A stretch of 64,000 nt of DNA from Perca fluviatilis (Eukaryota; Chordata; Actinopteri; Perciformes; Percidae): positions 2,097,620-2,161,619 of the forward strand of contig NC_053134.1 of NCBI RefSeq assembly GCF_010015445.1. The letters are read 5' to 3'. Both the position numbers and the translations under genes were made by a program. A model generated the notes under the pieces. It made no database searches. It was given only the letters and a program-made list of their open reading frames with translations, and had not been told where the DNA came from. Shown one piece after another: positions 32,299 through 43,989 of this stretch (position 1 is its first letter; each line of letters begins with the position of its first letter).

Positions 32299-33980
32299 CT
32301 GTCAGCTGCTGTTTGCACCTCACACATTTACACATTTATGCTGCTCACATAGACTGTGTGAAACAGGGCTCTGTACCAGCAGGAGGAAATAATGAGGAGG
32401 GATAGTTTGGATGTTTTGAAGTGTGGCTGTATGAGGTACTTCTACATAGTCAGGGTATTACTAGTCTGGATCAACGGAAGTACATTTCCAGGATAATTGC
32501 CTGACATCCGTCACCTTCCTCTCTCTCTCTACCAGTGGCGATTTTAGACCCTTTCTTTGCTCAAGCGCCCCTAAATTTAATCTGGTGATCCTAGAATCGC
32601 CCCTGCTCTCTGTGTGTTGCCGTTCTCAAACGCTGAAAATTTGGATGGTGCAACAAGTCAGACCTGCTCGGTTCTTTCAGGTGAATGATTGTAAAGATTT
32701 ACAAAGATATGTTTAGGTCATTTCCTCTCTAACTGGGATGTTTTGGGACTGATTGGTGGGATTAATGTGGACGAAGTACACACAGAGATACACTGGTTAG
32801 AGCCAATGAGGTTCAACCATGTATCAGCTAATTTAAATAGCTCACGGTACTGGATTGTGTCAACAGATAACTTCATTTAATATTGTACGTGGCATTTTCT
32901 TTCTTGCAGCTGTTTTCTACGGTGTCAGGATGTTACACAAGTGAGCTCCACCGTTACCCAACATTAAAGTTATCAACACATGAATGCATCAATCATTAGA
33001 CTACAATAATATTCTGTTACAACTTTAGCATAAGTATAAATTTGATGTTGTTATACTTTTACTTAAGTTTTGAACACCGGACTCGTAACTAATCTTTACT
33101 GTGTGGTTTTACTACTTTTACGTGAGTTAGAGATCTGAGTACTTCTTCCACATCTGGCCCATTTCAAACTAATACATATTATATTATTGTGTTATATCAA
33201 ATAAGTGTATTTTGTATGTTGATCTTTGTTATTCTCTATGCTTTTTTTATTTATTTTTTATTTTGTGTAATATTATTTTCTGTTTTAATTTTTCATTTTT
33301 TTACATGTTTGAATTTTTTTTTCAATTGATTAAAAAAAAACGTAGCTTACTTTACTTATATTCAATGTACTTTCCACCCCTGGAAACAAAAAAATATATT
33401 ATCCCAGCAAAAATAATTAAATGAATAGAGGAAAATAAGTATTTTGTCAAATAAATAAATAAATAAATAAATTGTATTTATTTGTTTTTCTATTTTTGCG
33501 CATACTTATTTTTTCTTAAATTAACCTCCATATTTATTTGATTATTACAGCTTTCCCCCTACATTTATTTATTTATTCCTTTTTATATAGTATTTTATTT
33601 ATTTACTTATAATAATGGCATCTTTAGGCCTCCATACATGTATTCCTTGTACTGCGGAAAAAGGCTGTGAAACACCATTTTATAGCCTAATTAAACAGAA
33701 CATATAATACAAGTGATTAGACAAATACAGGGGTGTGGATGTACCCAAAATTGGGGTGATTTGGATTGACCTTTATAATATTTTTTTATGCTGGCTGTGG
33801 CCCTGCAGAGTGCAGACATAACGGCCAAAACATAAACCAAAAACAGCAGCTACAGTAGATCTAAAGTCTGTGTACATTCAGAGCGAGTAGAGCTTAAAAA
33901 CTCCGAGCAGCTTGGAATCGAAAGCCACCACAGAGAGGACTTGAAGAGTTTCACCGCTGAGCCGTGAAATGAAAAGTAGC
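32299..33980. other. Intergenic DNA, no gene recognised
   Basis: Unique-looking to about 33180, then AT-rich with an (AAAT)n run at 33450-33475. A poly-Thr/Phe-type frame at 33212-33424 is compositional. Confidence 0.6.
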
Positions 33981-34800
33981 AGCTGATGTAGCAGCAGACC
34001 TGGCCGGGGTGGGGGAGGGTTTCAGCGGGCAGACACCGGAGGGAGGGAGGGACTACTTTCTGTCAACGCTGCAAGCTGACTACCCCACTATAACTTTACT
34101 GTCAGGATGTATTTAAAAAAAAAAATTTTTTTATTTAGGCCTGTGTTTATGGATGATTGGCTTGAGGAATTCCACGTCGGGTTTAAGTGTTGTATTAACA
34201 AACAAAATGGAGTCTAGCTAACGGCTAGCGTGAACGCCGACATGAATAAATAGCTCTACAGCAGCGTCGAAAAGAATTGTAATGTCCCCCCGGAGCTGCT
34301 GCCTCTGTCCATGGTGCTACTACTCTATGATTCACCCGTCAAAAATGTCGGCTTTTATCTTCACGTAACTGAAAAACACACATGTATCCGCCATTGTATG
34401 TTTGTTTTGTGCTAATGTGTGCTTTAAAAACTGTGGCGAAGTTGCTTGCTGTCGAGTTAACAATAAATTCAATTACCAACTGCCATCTCTGCTCTTCATC
34501 AACTCTCAGATCACATACAGCCCCCCACTTCTCCCCTTCTTATTCTCATTGGTTCCCCGCGCTGTCCCTCAAGGTTCACAACTCCTGATTGGCTCACCCT
34601 TCCCGCCCACACTCGTCGCTCGCGCACTGAACCAGCAGCTGGGACCAATAGCGGCGCGTCTTGTGTCCAAAGGGCGGGAGGAGGAGGTTGGCGGGGGTCA
34701 TGCTGACAGACATGGGGAAGAAGAGGCTGGATTTCTGAGAACAAACTGCCACATTTGGCCTCTTTGTGTTTGAAGAGGCAAGAAAACTACAACTGGACAG
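33981..34800. promoter_or_regulatory. GC-rich CpG segment with CCAAT/GC boxes, about 1.7 kb upstream of phf21b start
   Basis: Contains GGACCAATAGCGGCGCG, AAGGGCGGGAGGAGG and several ATTGG/CCAAT cores at 34540-34690, with CpG density above its surroundings. It could be a distal phf21b promoter or a start for a non-coding transcript. No splice structure was identified. Confidence 0.3.
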
Positions 34801-35239
34801 ATTTGGTTGGAGGCTTCATGTGTATCGACATTTTTTATATTCTCTAAACCCCCACATTCTCCTTGTCTGTCTCACTTAGTTGTGATGGTAGCTGTGGATG
34901 CTGATGCTGCCATGTTTGCTTTTCTTGATGAATAATATTGGCTGTCTAACCACAGCCTTTCTTAGGTTATTTATAACTAAATTACTTCTGAAACTAGCTC
35001 AAGAATAGTCTGAACTTGGATAAGAAGTTAGTAACATTTATGCAAATCGATAGGGATCCAAAATAAAGAACACAAAAATGTGTATTTTGCACTATTTCAT
35101 TACATTTTTATAAATTAAACCAATCAATTAGTCGAGAAATTAATCAAAAATGGAAATGATTCTTAGTTGCAGCCCTAGCTGGTTAATTATTACTTTAAAT
35201 TTGAGGATTAGAAGTCAAATAATGCAAATCAATGTTTAT

Positions 35240-35360
35240 AGATAGACAGATAGATAGATATAGATGCACTTTATTGATCCCAAATTGGGCAATTATTGTG
35301 TTAATTATACATATCAATACTAGAGGAGAGAAATATCAATAAAAAACACAACTAATAATA
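35240..35360 (-). mobile_element. Antisense retroelement tail
   Basis: AGATAGACAGATAGATAG followed by CACTTTATTGATCCCAAATT, a common teleost retroelement 3' terminus read backwards. The rest of 34801-35980 shows only a weak MITE end (AGTTGCAGCCCTAG at 35165). Confidence 0.5.
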
Positions 35361-35980
35361 TAAAGTAGCTCAAAAACATGAGCATACTCCATAAATATAA
35401 TTTATATATGTGGACTGATTGCAGTGAAAAGTATACTTCTACTGCACTGCAATTCTGAGGTAAATATTATAACTAAAGTAACTAAAAAGTGTATCTAAAT
35501 ACAGCATTTGAAGTTATTGGGTTACAGGCGGTCTAAAGCGCTGTATATGTATATGCAATATGTAACATTCATTTAGATTTTGTGTTGTGTCTTTGTGTAC
35601 TTAGGTGTTAAAACGTGAGATTTAGGCTTATTGTTATATGATATGTTTTGTCATGTTTCAATAGTTTTCTTATTTAAGTGTCAAGTTATGAATCAAATGT
35701 AGGATTACAGAAAGTCTTGGGTCTCAGGCTCCCTCCAACCAAACACACAAGTAAAAGAAAGAGAATCTAAGACATGAAATAGTGCAAGTTATTAAAATAT
35801 AACAAATAAAATATGAGTTTCAAAAAAAAGTAATATAAATGTGTAGCAGACAGTCGTGTTTTTTTATTGTCTTGTGAAGCACAACGTCTGTTTTGTGAAG
35901 TGCCAAATAAATAAATGTATTATTTATTTATTTATTAATGTATTATAATAAATACTCCTTGAAGTAGTTGTAGCTTCCCC

Positions 35981-36413
35981 CGGCTCACTGCGCATGTCCC
36001 TCTGCTCCATCCGGGAACTTCAGAATTACCATTGACAGCCGAAGCGCAACTTTTCCCCAGGCAAAGTGAAATCAAGCCGCGGACTCGGACAAAATATAGT
36101 CCCCGTTTTTCAACTTAAAATTACCGAAAGAAAAGCTAACCCGCTCCCCCGTCGGACCCCTCGACGTTCGGCCGTTAATCTGGACAGGACCCGTCCGGGG
36201 CCTGAGCTCTTTCTGCCGGGTTTGGAGCACTTTTGAAGACGGGCGGAAAGTGGGTGATGAGTCCTAGCCTGTAAAAAGAAGCGAGAACTTGCTCTTGCAG
36301 CCTGAGTAGTTCTTCTTTCAATTGTTATTGTCGCTTTAAAAAATCTTTTATTCACTTAAAACTTCGTCTCGGTCGCGTCGAAAGTGGGAGAAAAGTGCTT
36401 TTCTGGTCGGAAC
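35981..36413 (+). promoter_or_regulatory. phf21b: phf21b proximal promoter and 5' UTR
   Basis: CpG-containing sequence immediately before the start codon, including CACTGCGCATGTCC (NRF1-like, about 35988), CATCCGGGAACTTC and AAGCCGCGGACTCGG. The transcription start cannot be placed. A GTG-initiated in-frame extension from 36384 exists but the ATG at 36414 is in better context. Confidence 0.45.
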
Positions 36414-36467
36414 ATGGAACTACAAGGCCTGCAAGAGGCGTTGAAAGTAGAAATCCAATGTCATCAG
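36414..36467 (+). CDS. phf21b: phf21b coding exon 1
   Basis: ATG at 36414 in context GGAACATGG (A at -3, G at +4). Encodes MELQGLQEALKVEIQCHQ and ends CATCAG followed by donor GTAAATG, phase 0. It matches the MELQ(T/S)...EALKVEIQVHQ start of the PHF21 family, a segment predicted to be helical/coiled-coil. Nothing upstream in frame resembles the family, which supports this ATG. Confidence 0.88.
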
Positions 36468-36862
36468 GTAAATGAAACATCGTGTTATTCTACCCTGTTA
36501 TACGAGCAAGTGCAGAGAAGCAAGAGGAGGAGAAAAAAATCTGAAGGGATGAGAGACGTTAACACTCCAAAGGGAATATCATGTCGGTTGTAATGTCGAC
36601 ACCAACGGCCACTTCCAACTGCCGTTAAGTGCACTTTTCACAGTACTTTTTAAGCTAACTGTCATTTCGCTGTACAACAAGAATTTGGAGTGGTAATGCG
36701 GCGGTTGGTTGTGTGGCGATCAGGACGCGACCTGAATATTTATGAGGTGCCAGAGTCGCTGCTGTGGCTATCATCCCCGCTTTGTTCCACCCTTTACATA
36801 CTAAACTTGAGACACACTTTTGCACATTTCGCTTCTCCATCTCCATCTCCATCGTTTTTACA

Positions 36863-36895
36863 AAACTAGTTGCACAGATGAAGCAAGACCCACAG
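36863..36895 (+). CDS. phf21b: phf21b exon 2 (KLVAQMKQDPQ), acceptor defective
   Basis: 33 nt encode KLVAQMKQDPQ, identical to the PHF21A segment following VHQ as I recall it, with donor GTAAAA at 36896. A normal acceptor would read TTTTTACAG before AAACTA; the sequence reads TTTTTACAAAACTA, exactly one G short, so no AG precedes the exon. An in-frame AG exists 15 nt further (GCACAG before ATG at 36878), giving MKQDPQ only. Skipping the exon keeps frame. This is either a real loss or a one-base assembly error. Confidence 0.6.
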
Positions 36896-37122
36896 GTAAA
36901 AAAATATATATATATCTATATATTTTTCCTGGAAGCTTCTTCAAGCTACACGACACCGGGGAGAAACTTTATCAGCATAAATCTTTCGCTAGGTTAACAT
37001 CACTAACGTTAGTTAGCAAGTCTAACCAGCTTTACCTTCATCGTGACTTGGCTGAAAATTAAACGTGAAGTTGGGGTGTCCAAAATATATATATATATAT
37101 TTTTTGTTTGTTTAAATTGTAG

Positions 37123-37182
37123 GATGGAGAGCTTAAGAGACAGCTACACGACAGGAGAATAACAGCCCTGAGCGATAAACAA
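37123..37182 (+). CDS. phf21b: phf21b coding exon 3
   Basis: Acceptor AAATTGTAG, 60-nt exon encoding DGELKRQLHDRRITALSDKQ, donor GTAAGC. Phase 0 at both ends. It aligns with NGDLKKQLHERQ..IAALSDKQ of mammalian PHF21B as I recall it, two residues shorter. It continues the N-terminal helical region. Confidence 0.87.
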
Positions 37183-39040
37183 GTAAGCTTTCTTTCTTTC
37201 TTTCCTTCTTTCTTTTCCTCTCCTCTTTGGTACAACTAGCCACAAACAAACATGGTGGATTGTAAAAGTGAGCTGGCTTGTTTTATTGTGTTTAACCGCC
37301 GGGGCTTCTTCTTCTTCTTCATCATCCCCTCAACGTTCTTGTCTCGCGCACTCAAAGTTGTGTAAAAATTTTTAGCGTCCATTTTGAGCAGGTCGACATG
37401 TTTCTGGAGAGTAAGAAAAGAGGCTCGTAAAGAAGCAGCTAGCTTAACTATCCGGCTCGGACTTTTGTGTGGAGACATTATCGTTGAAGTTTTGTCGGTT
37501 GAACCAACCGTTAATATCGTTGTGGAGTTGCTTTTTTTAAACGTCTATTACACCGTTAAAACACACCGGTTTTGTTACTTTATACTTAAAGTGGGGGTGC
37601 GTTTGATTCGCGCACCATTAAGCTTTCACTTTTCTCTCCCCCCCTCCGTTTTTTGTTTTGTTGCTAGCTATATTTTATAGTCAGCTGACGGTGTCCTATA
37701 TTAACTTTAAAGCTAAGTGGTTAGCCGGGTATCAGGCGGTCTGGATGGATGCTGCAGGCCGACAGCAAGTGTTCAGCACCGCGGCCAGCTCCTCTCCGGC
37801 TCCTGCTTGCTTGCACCGCCCCGCCGGCCGGTCCCAGCCCTAACAGCAGCGCACACAACTTCTTAACATTAGCCATAAGAAGAATCCAAGCATTTAAAAA
37901 AAAAAAAATTGTATATAACCACTTGTTATCTTGTGTTTTATTACACTGATAGAGGCCTACCCCCTACCCCCCCACCCCCAATCTTCACTTGTATCGATCC
38001 CTTTTCCTGCAGTTTCTGAGCACTTGGTTTGTTGCAGTCATTAAACTTGCTCCATGTGAAAATACACAGCAGCAGCATCCAGTTGTTAATCCAGGTAGTT
38101 GTTATGATGCTGGGCCCCCTTTTTAATCCTGAATCTAAATCCTTGTTTGTGTTGTAGTGTGTGCATTTTCTTTCCTCTTCTTCTTTTTCTTCTTTCAGTT
38201 TTGGTAGTGGAAGCTTCCATTTTGAGAGAGAAAAGGGGGGTGGTTCCTCTTCACCCTCTAACATGGAGGGGGGGGGGAAAGTCTGCAGAGTTTCATGCAG
38301 GAGGAGGAGGAGGTGGAGGAGGAGGGGGGGATGGGCCCCATTCATGCCTAACATTACCATTTTGATTGCTTTGATGCTGTTTTTGGTTTGGAGGAGGGGG
38401 GGAGGGGTGGCAGGGAAAAGAGAGACAGAAAGCCCAGTCAGCACTGCACAGCGGGGCTTTTAATCACTACACACTTTTACTGAATTATTCTTCTTTTTCA
38501 GCTGCAAAATGTGACCTTTTACTTTACGTATGAACTGCTGCTTTGCCCCAAATTAGCCTCACATCCACACCGCCTAGATTTAATCACGATGTTGGTGGAA
38601 ACTAAGCCCACTGTCAACATTTGTGTCGCCCCGAAAATAAACTCGCCCTGAACTTTAAGATGCCAAGAGAGCGAGTTTTTTTTTATCAGGAATATTTCGA
38701 TAACTGCACAAGTGTTTACGAGTACGATTAAGAAAAATGTCTCCTGGCTGAGACCAAGCCTGGAGGTCATTTGACGGTCACAGTTTTAAGGCCTGAAGAT
38801 GGAAGTTTTATTCCCTGTGACAGGGAGAGAAAATGGAAGTAAAAGCTTCTGCTAACCAGCGGATGGATTTAAAGGGTTATTTTGTTTTTTCTTTTCCACT
38901 TGGACCATTATTTTCCACGCATTCGTGTCTAAGTGACTAATGTGAGGAAGGGTCTTTTTAATCGGTCCAGTATTGAGCGAGAACGCTGTAATCAGCACCT
39001 GTAATCCAGGCTGAAGTGTAATCCTAAAGGCCACCGTCAG
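37183..39040 (+). other. phf21b intron, start
   Basis: Unique-looking DNA with a CTTT run (37187-37216), a CTT run (37305-37325), and purine/GGA-rich tracts at 38230-38410. A GC-rich CpG patch at 37730-37850 might be regulatory. No exon was recognised. Confidence 0.6.
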
Positions 39041-39045
39041 TTTTT

Positions 39046-39772
39046 GCCGCTGACAGACTCAGATTATTATTCTAAGTGTCTGACAACATTATGGAAAGGA
39101 TCCCTACAGAGATAGAGCTTTTAGTTAAAGAGTAAGATCCTTTTAGTTTAACATGAAACAGCCCCAAAATCACCATCACCAAACTCCACCAGACTCCATG
39201 TAAATAATCAGGACTTTTAGCGTGTATAGAGCCAGCATATCTCCACCAGACTCCATGTAAATAATCAGGACTTTTAGCATGTATAGAGCCAGCATATCTC
39301 CACCAGACTCCATGTAAATAATCAGGACTTTTAGCGTGTATAGAGCCAGCATATCTCCACCAGACTCCATGTAAATAATCAGGACTTTTAGCGTGTATAG
39401 AGCCAGCATATCTCCACCAGACTCCATGTAAATAATCAGGACTTTTAGCGTGTATAGAGCCAGCATATCTCCACCAGACTCCATGTAAATAATCAGGACT
39501 TTTAGCGTGTATAGAGCCAGCATATCTCCACCAGACTCCATGTAAATAATCAGGTCTTTTAGCGTGTATAGAGCCAGCATATTTCCACCAGACTCCATGT
39601 AAATAATCAGGACTTTTAGCGTGTATAGAGCCAGCATATTTCCACCAGACTCCATGTAAATAATCAGGATTTTTAGTGTGTATAGAGCCAGCATATCTCC
39701 ACATGTAAATGGTTGAATTAAGGGTTTATTTCAACCAAACCAGAGTGGTGATTGTTGGAACAGTGGAAAGAT
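39046..39772 (-). mobile_element. Dispersed repeat 'A', inverted copy without Tc1 (copy B)
   Basis: The inverse of 28068-28145 joined directly to the 57-bp array and to 30238-30360. At the junction TCCACATGTAAATGG is uninterrupted, so it is the empty site for the Tc1 at 28146. Confidence 0.85.
39176..39700 (-). repeat. 57-bp minisatellite, about 9 copies (copy B)
   Basis: The inverse of the 29774-30237 unit, more homogeneous than copy A. The in-frame 19-residue periodicity (HGVWWRYAGSIHAKSPDYL) is a consequence of unit length. Confidence 0.95.
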
Positions 39773-39835
39773 GAACCAAGACGGCTTTTGATAGTTTTAT
39801 TTAGTTTCTGTCCACTTTGAATGAAGTGTGTTTTC

Positions 39836-39995
39836 AATTCAATTCAATTTTATTTATAGTATCAAATCATAACAGAGTTATCTCGAGACACTTTAAAGAT
39901 AGAGTAGGTCTAGACCACACTCTATAAATCCCAAAACCCCAACAATTACAGTAATTCCCTGAAGAGCAAGCATTAGCAGTGGCTATTGCGAAATA
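39836..39995 (-). mobile_element. Antisense L2-like LINE 3' end
   Basis: TTCAATTCAATTCAATTTTA followed by GAGTTATCTCGAGACACTTT and AGGTCTAGACCACACTCTAT. The inverse of 56209-56349. Confidence 0.7.
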
Positions 39996-40010
39996 TAGTG
40001 TTTTACGATG

Positions 40011-40350
40011 ATAAAAGTCCTGATTATTTACATGGAGTCTGGTGGAGTTTGGTGATGGTGATTTCGGGGCTGTTTCATGTTAAACTAAAAGGATCTTACT
40101 CTTTAACTAAAAGGTCTCTCTCTGTAGGAATCCATCCCATAATGTTGTCAGACACTTAGAATAATAATCTGAGTCTGTCAGCGGCAAAAACAGAACTTTT
40201 AGTGGACGCTAACTGACTGTGCGCAATTGTTCCTTTAAAATTACATCGCAGCTTGTTTCTCGCTTAATACCGGACCAATTTCAAAGATTGTCGTTCCCAT
40301 CAGTCACTCAGACACAAAAACAGGGAGAAAAATAGGCTCCAGGTTGAGAA
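40011..40350 (+). mobile_element. Dispersed repeat 'A', copy C with a single array unit
   Basis: AAAGTCCTGATTATTTACAT then TTTCGGGGCTGTTTCATG through TTAGTGGACGCTAACTGACTG. Opposite orientation to copy B 240 bp away, so B and C flank the LINE piece as inverted repeats. Confidence 0.8.
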
Positions 40351-40369
40351 ATACCAAAGTAACTCTTTA

Positions 40370-40625
40370 ATTTCAGGAGTTGAGCTTTGAATATTGAGCA
40401 CAGTCTTGTCTGCAAGTGTCCATGTTGTGAATGAGAACAAGTTTTAATAACACTGGCTGTTTTGCTCCAGAAAACAGCCAGTGTTTATCAGAGGAGGGGG
40501 GAAACAGGCGGCGGCTCTCTGGAGTTGATTGATGTAAATGCAAATCAGGAGTGATTAGAAAATAAAAATAACTGCAGAATAGATGGGGATGCATTCATGA
40601 ATATGGCTGCAGTTTAACTCCTCTC
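40370..40625. promoter_or_regulatory. Candidate conserved non-coding element with a hairpin
   Basis: Unique sequence with TGATGTAAATGCAAATCAGG (octamer-like ATGCAAAT) and CATTCATGAATATGGCTGC. It contains the perfect 14-bp inverted repeat ACACTGGCTGTTTT/AAAACAGCCAGTGT around a 7-nt loop (about 40453-40488). Conservation is untested. Confidence 0.35.
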
Positions 40626-41196
40626 TTCATATATTCAGATTCAGTATACAAGTCTCTCTCCACCGTACCATCTACAATCGACCACCTTTACCCTTGATTG
40701 CTGTGTTTTTGGGCCCTTGAAGAAGAATGGATTCATTGATTCCTGCTCACTGCGCTCCACTTGCTGTCTGTTGCATCACAGCACCAGTTTTTTACTGACT
40801 TGTCAGGTACTAGACCAGTTGTTTTGGTTCTGCTCCAGTTATCGTTTCGTAAAGGAGGTGGGGGGGGGGGGTCGATATTTATTTCTCAGAGCGGGCTATC
40901 ATCCATGAGAGCGTTGGCGGCTTCTGGAGAAAACTCTGAAGTGGATTTATCTCCTGAATACGGCCGAGTTAAACTCTTATTTATTTCGTTTCTGGAGGAA
41001 AAAAGCGTGTCTGTTTTTTTTTTTGGTCTCCAGAAATCGTTCATTTAACTTGGAACAAACGCTGCAGCTACTTCACTTGAACGATTTCCAATCGGCAGCA
41101 GTAAAGTCCTTTTTCTTTTTTAAAAGCACCATCTGTAACCATGGATACCCCTGCTTCTTCTGTACACATTTGCAGTGTTACCACTTCCTCAAGGTC
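40626..41196. other. phf21b intron, unique-looking
   Basis: A poly-G run at 40860-40870, otherwise no features. Confidence 0.5.
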
Positions 41197-42555
41197 TTAA
41201 AGGGATACGCCACCGTTTGTTGAAGTAGTTCTTATCATGGTCTACCCTGGCTGTAGATAGGTGGGCCAACGCATTTTTTTGTCTCAGTGCAAGTAATTAG
41301 GTTGTTTTTTTTGGTCTTTTGTTGGCTCACTTTTACTCACAACATGCTAACCGTCAACATAGGATTCCATTCACTATGCTAAGCTAACTAGCGGTGGCGC
41401 TGCCGGTGTTGCACCGGACTAAAAGGATGCATGCACAAAAAATGCGTTGGCCCACCTATCTACAGCTAGAGGAGACCCCCCCTATCTACAGCTAGGGGAG
41501 ACCCCACCTATCTACAGCTAGAGGAGACCCCACCTATCTACAGCTAGAGGAGACCCCACCTATCTACAGCTAGAGGAGACCCCACCTATCTACAGCTAGA
41601 GGAGACCCCACCTATCTACAGCTAGAGGAGACCCCACCTATCTACAGCTAGAGGAGACCACACCTATCTACAGCTAGAGAGACCCCCCTATCTACAGCTA
41701 GGGGAGACCCCACCTATCTACAGCTAGAGGAGACCCCACCTATCTACAGCTAGAGGAGACCCCACCTATCTACAGCTAGAGGAGACCCCACCTATCTACA
41801 GCTAGAGGAGACCCCACCTATCTACAGCTAGAGGAGACCCCACCTATCTACAGCTAGAGGAGACCCCACCTATCTACAGCTAGAGGAGACCCACCTATCT
41901 ACAGCTAGAGGAGACCCACCTATCTACAGCTAGAGGAGACCACACCTATCTACAGCTAGAGGAGACCCCACCTATCTACAGCTAGAGGAGACCCCACCTA
42001 TCTACAGCTAGAGGAGACCCCACCTATCTACAGCTAGGGGGAGACCTCACCTATCTACAGCTAGGGGAGACCCCACCTATCTACAGCTAGAGGAGACCCC
42101 ACCTATCTACAGCTAGAGGAGACCTCACCTATCTACAGCTAGGGGAGACCCCACCTATCTACAGCTAGAGGAGACCCCACCTATCTACAGCTAGAGGAGA
42201 CCCCACCTATCTACAGCTAGAGGAGACCCCACCTATCTACAGCTAGGGGAGACCACACCTATCTACAGCTAGGGGAGACCCCACCTATCTACAGCTAGAG
42301 GAGACCCACCTATCTACAGCTAGAGGAGACCCCACCTATCTACAGCTAGGGGAGACCCCACCTATCTACAGCTAGAGGAGACCCCACCTATCTACAGCTA
42401 GAGGAGACCCCACCTATCTACAGCTAGGGGAGACCCCACCTATCTACAGCTAGGGGAGACCCCACCTATCTACAGCTAGAGGAGACCTCGTCTATCTACA
42501 GCTAGAGGAGACCGTGATAAGCCCTATTTCAACAAACAGTGGCATATCCCTTTAA
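41197..42555. mobile_element. TTAA foldback MITE inflated by a 26-bp array
   Basis: Left end TTAAAGGGATACGCCACCGT, right end ACAGTGGCATATCCCTTTAA. TTAA at 41197 and 42552. Left-arm sequence GGCTGTAGATAGGTGGGCCA is the inverse of the first unit of the array in the right arm, so the array arose from the arm itself. Confidence 0.9.
41448..42512. repeat. 26-bp minisatellite, about 41 copies
   Basis: Unit CCACCTATCTACAGCTAGAG+GAGACC, with AGGGGAGACC variants recurring in groups. Internal to the TTAA foldback element. Confidence 0.97.
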
Positions 42556-42565
42556 AGTTTCACAC

Positions 42566-43180
42566 AGGTACATGTGTACAGTAGGGATGGGCTGATCGAT
42601 ACTGCGGTTTTCATACTTCAATACTTAAAAGCTACTCGTTTGGTTGTGATTGCTTAAAGAAATACAAAAAAACGTGGGTAGCTGCATCACATCCAAATGT
42701 TTTTAGCGCTGTCGCGGCTGTAAGCGGTCCGACAAAGTGCTGCCGCGAGGGACTGAACGCTGAGAGATGCGTAAACACACCGTGACATGCTCGAGATTGT
42801 ATTGTAATGATTTATTCCTCCACACGTAAAATACGACTAGCACTGCAGTTACCAAATGTAGAGTTTAGGGATGTGCTCGATTGAAGAAATTCTGAGTCGA
42901 CTAACACTCATTCAATCGTATCGACTAATCGATTAGTTGATTTAATCGACAGATCTGTAAATCTGAGTTTCTCCACAAAGAGTCATGTTAAAAGCACCGC
43001 TTTAATTCTTGTGTTTACCAGAGATGAGCTCGTACGTTTCTTGGTAATAAGTCATTCAGCATGAAAACAGCATCAGACATGACTAATGGACTAAAGAAAT
43101 CTAACTTGACTAAAACCAAAACCACCGATTAGTCGACTAATCAGCTGAGAGGGAGCAGGTCTAGTAAAGTTACTTTGTGA
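42566..43180. mobile_element. Degraded MITE fragments
   Basis: CAGTAGGGATGGGCTGATCG at 42581 and the TCGACTAATCGATTAGTTGA block (42905-42940), partly mirrored by ATTAGTCGACTAATCAGC at 43128, are typical MITE remnants. Ends were not resolved. Confidence 0.45.
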
Positions 43181-43352
43181 GTCGAAATAAGTGCGTTAAT
43201 GCGGTGGTCAACGGAAAGTGTTCGCTCCCAGGCTCCCCACCCTCTCTGTCAAAACCCAAAAAAACCAACAGGTGAAGCAAACCGATTATGTTATCACTTC
43301 TGCTCAAACCACGATGAAAACGCCCACCACCTAAAATATATGTGCACAATAT

Positions 43353-43550
43353 AATACATTACATGTCATTTAGCTGACGCTTTTATCTAAAGCGACTTAC
43401 AATTGCTATATATGTCAGAGGTCGCACGCCTCTGGAGCAACTAGGGGTTAAGTGCCTTGCTCAGGGACACATTGGTTGATGTATCGCAGTGGGAATCGAA
43501 CCGAGGTCTCCCACGCCAAAAGCATGTGTCATATCCCCTGTGCCATCACC
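43353..43550 (-). mobile_element. tRNA-derived SINE
   Basis: On the minus strand, A-box-like TGGCACAGGGG (43545-43535) and a perfect B box GGTTCGATTCC (43502-43492) lie at pol III spacing. The 3' part AGTCGCTTTAGATAAAAGCG then CAGCTAAATGACATG is the teleost SINE/LINE tail also seen at 3030. Confidence 0.85.
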
Positions 43551-43679
43551 ATATAATATATAATATCATAATAATAATAATCAATAAATAATATAAATGA
43601 GACCATAAACAACATAGAAAACAACATCTTATCCTGCTATGTTTGTAATTAAGTGTTTGTCTTTCGATGTACTTTTTAG

Positions 43680-43807
43680 CCCAAATCACTGATTTGTACG
43701 TGTTTTATTTTATTTTTCTTATTTTATTTTATTACCCTGTGGCTAACGCGCTATGTACAGCACTTTGGTCAGCGCGAGCTGTTTTTAAATGTGCTATAGA
43801 AATAAAC

Positions 43808-43865
<58 letters not shown>

Positions 43866-43866
43866 A
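43680..43866 (+). mobile_element. LINE 3' end with (ACTT)n tail
   Basis: TGTACAGCACTTTGGTCAGC then AAATGTGCTATAGAAATAAA followed by 14 ACTT repeats: an L2-like 3' terminus with its tail microsatellite (43810-43865). Confidence 0.75.
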
Positions 43867-43989
43867 GAATATGTGGCTCCTACAAGCGCTTTTGTATAAT
43901 GTTTGTGCTGAAACAGTACTGAATCTGGCCCGTTTCACATGACTGTGGAAACCTGTTACAGAACATGATGCTCACAGCGTGTTGTTGTT

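Noticed and set aside
36384..36413. N-terminal extension of phf21b from a GTG
   Set aside because: A non-ATG start with no family similarity upstream of MELQ; the ATG at 36414 has a strong context.
43353..43550. Functional tRNA gene
   Set aside because: A and B boxes are present, but the cloverleaf is not convincing and a SINE tail follows.
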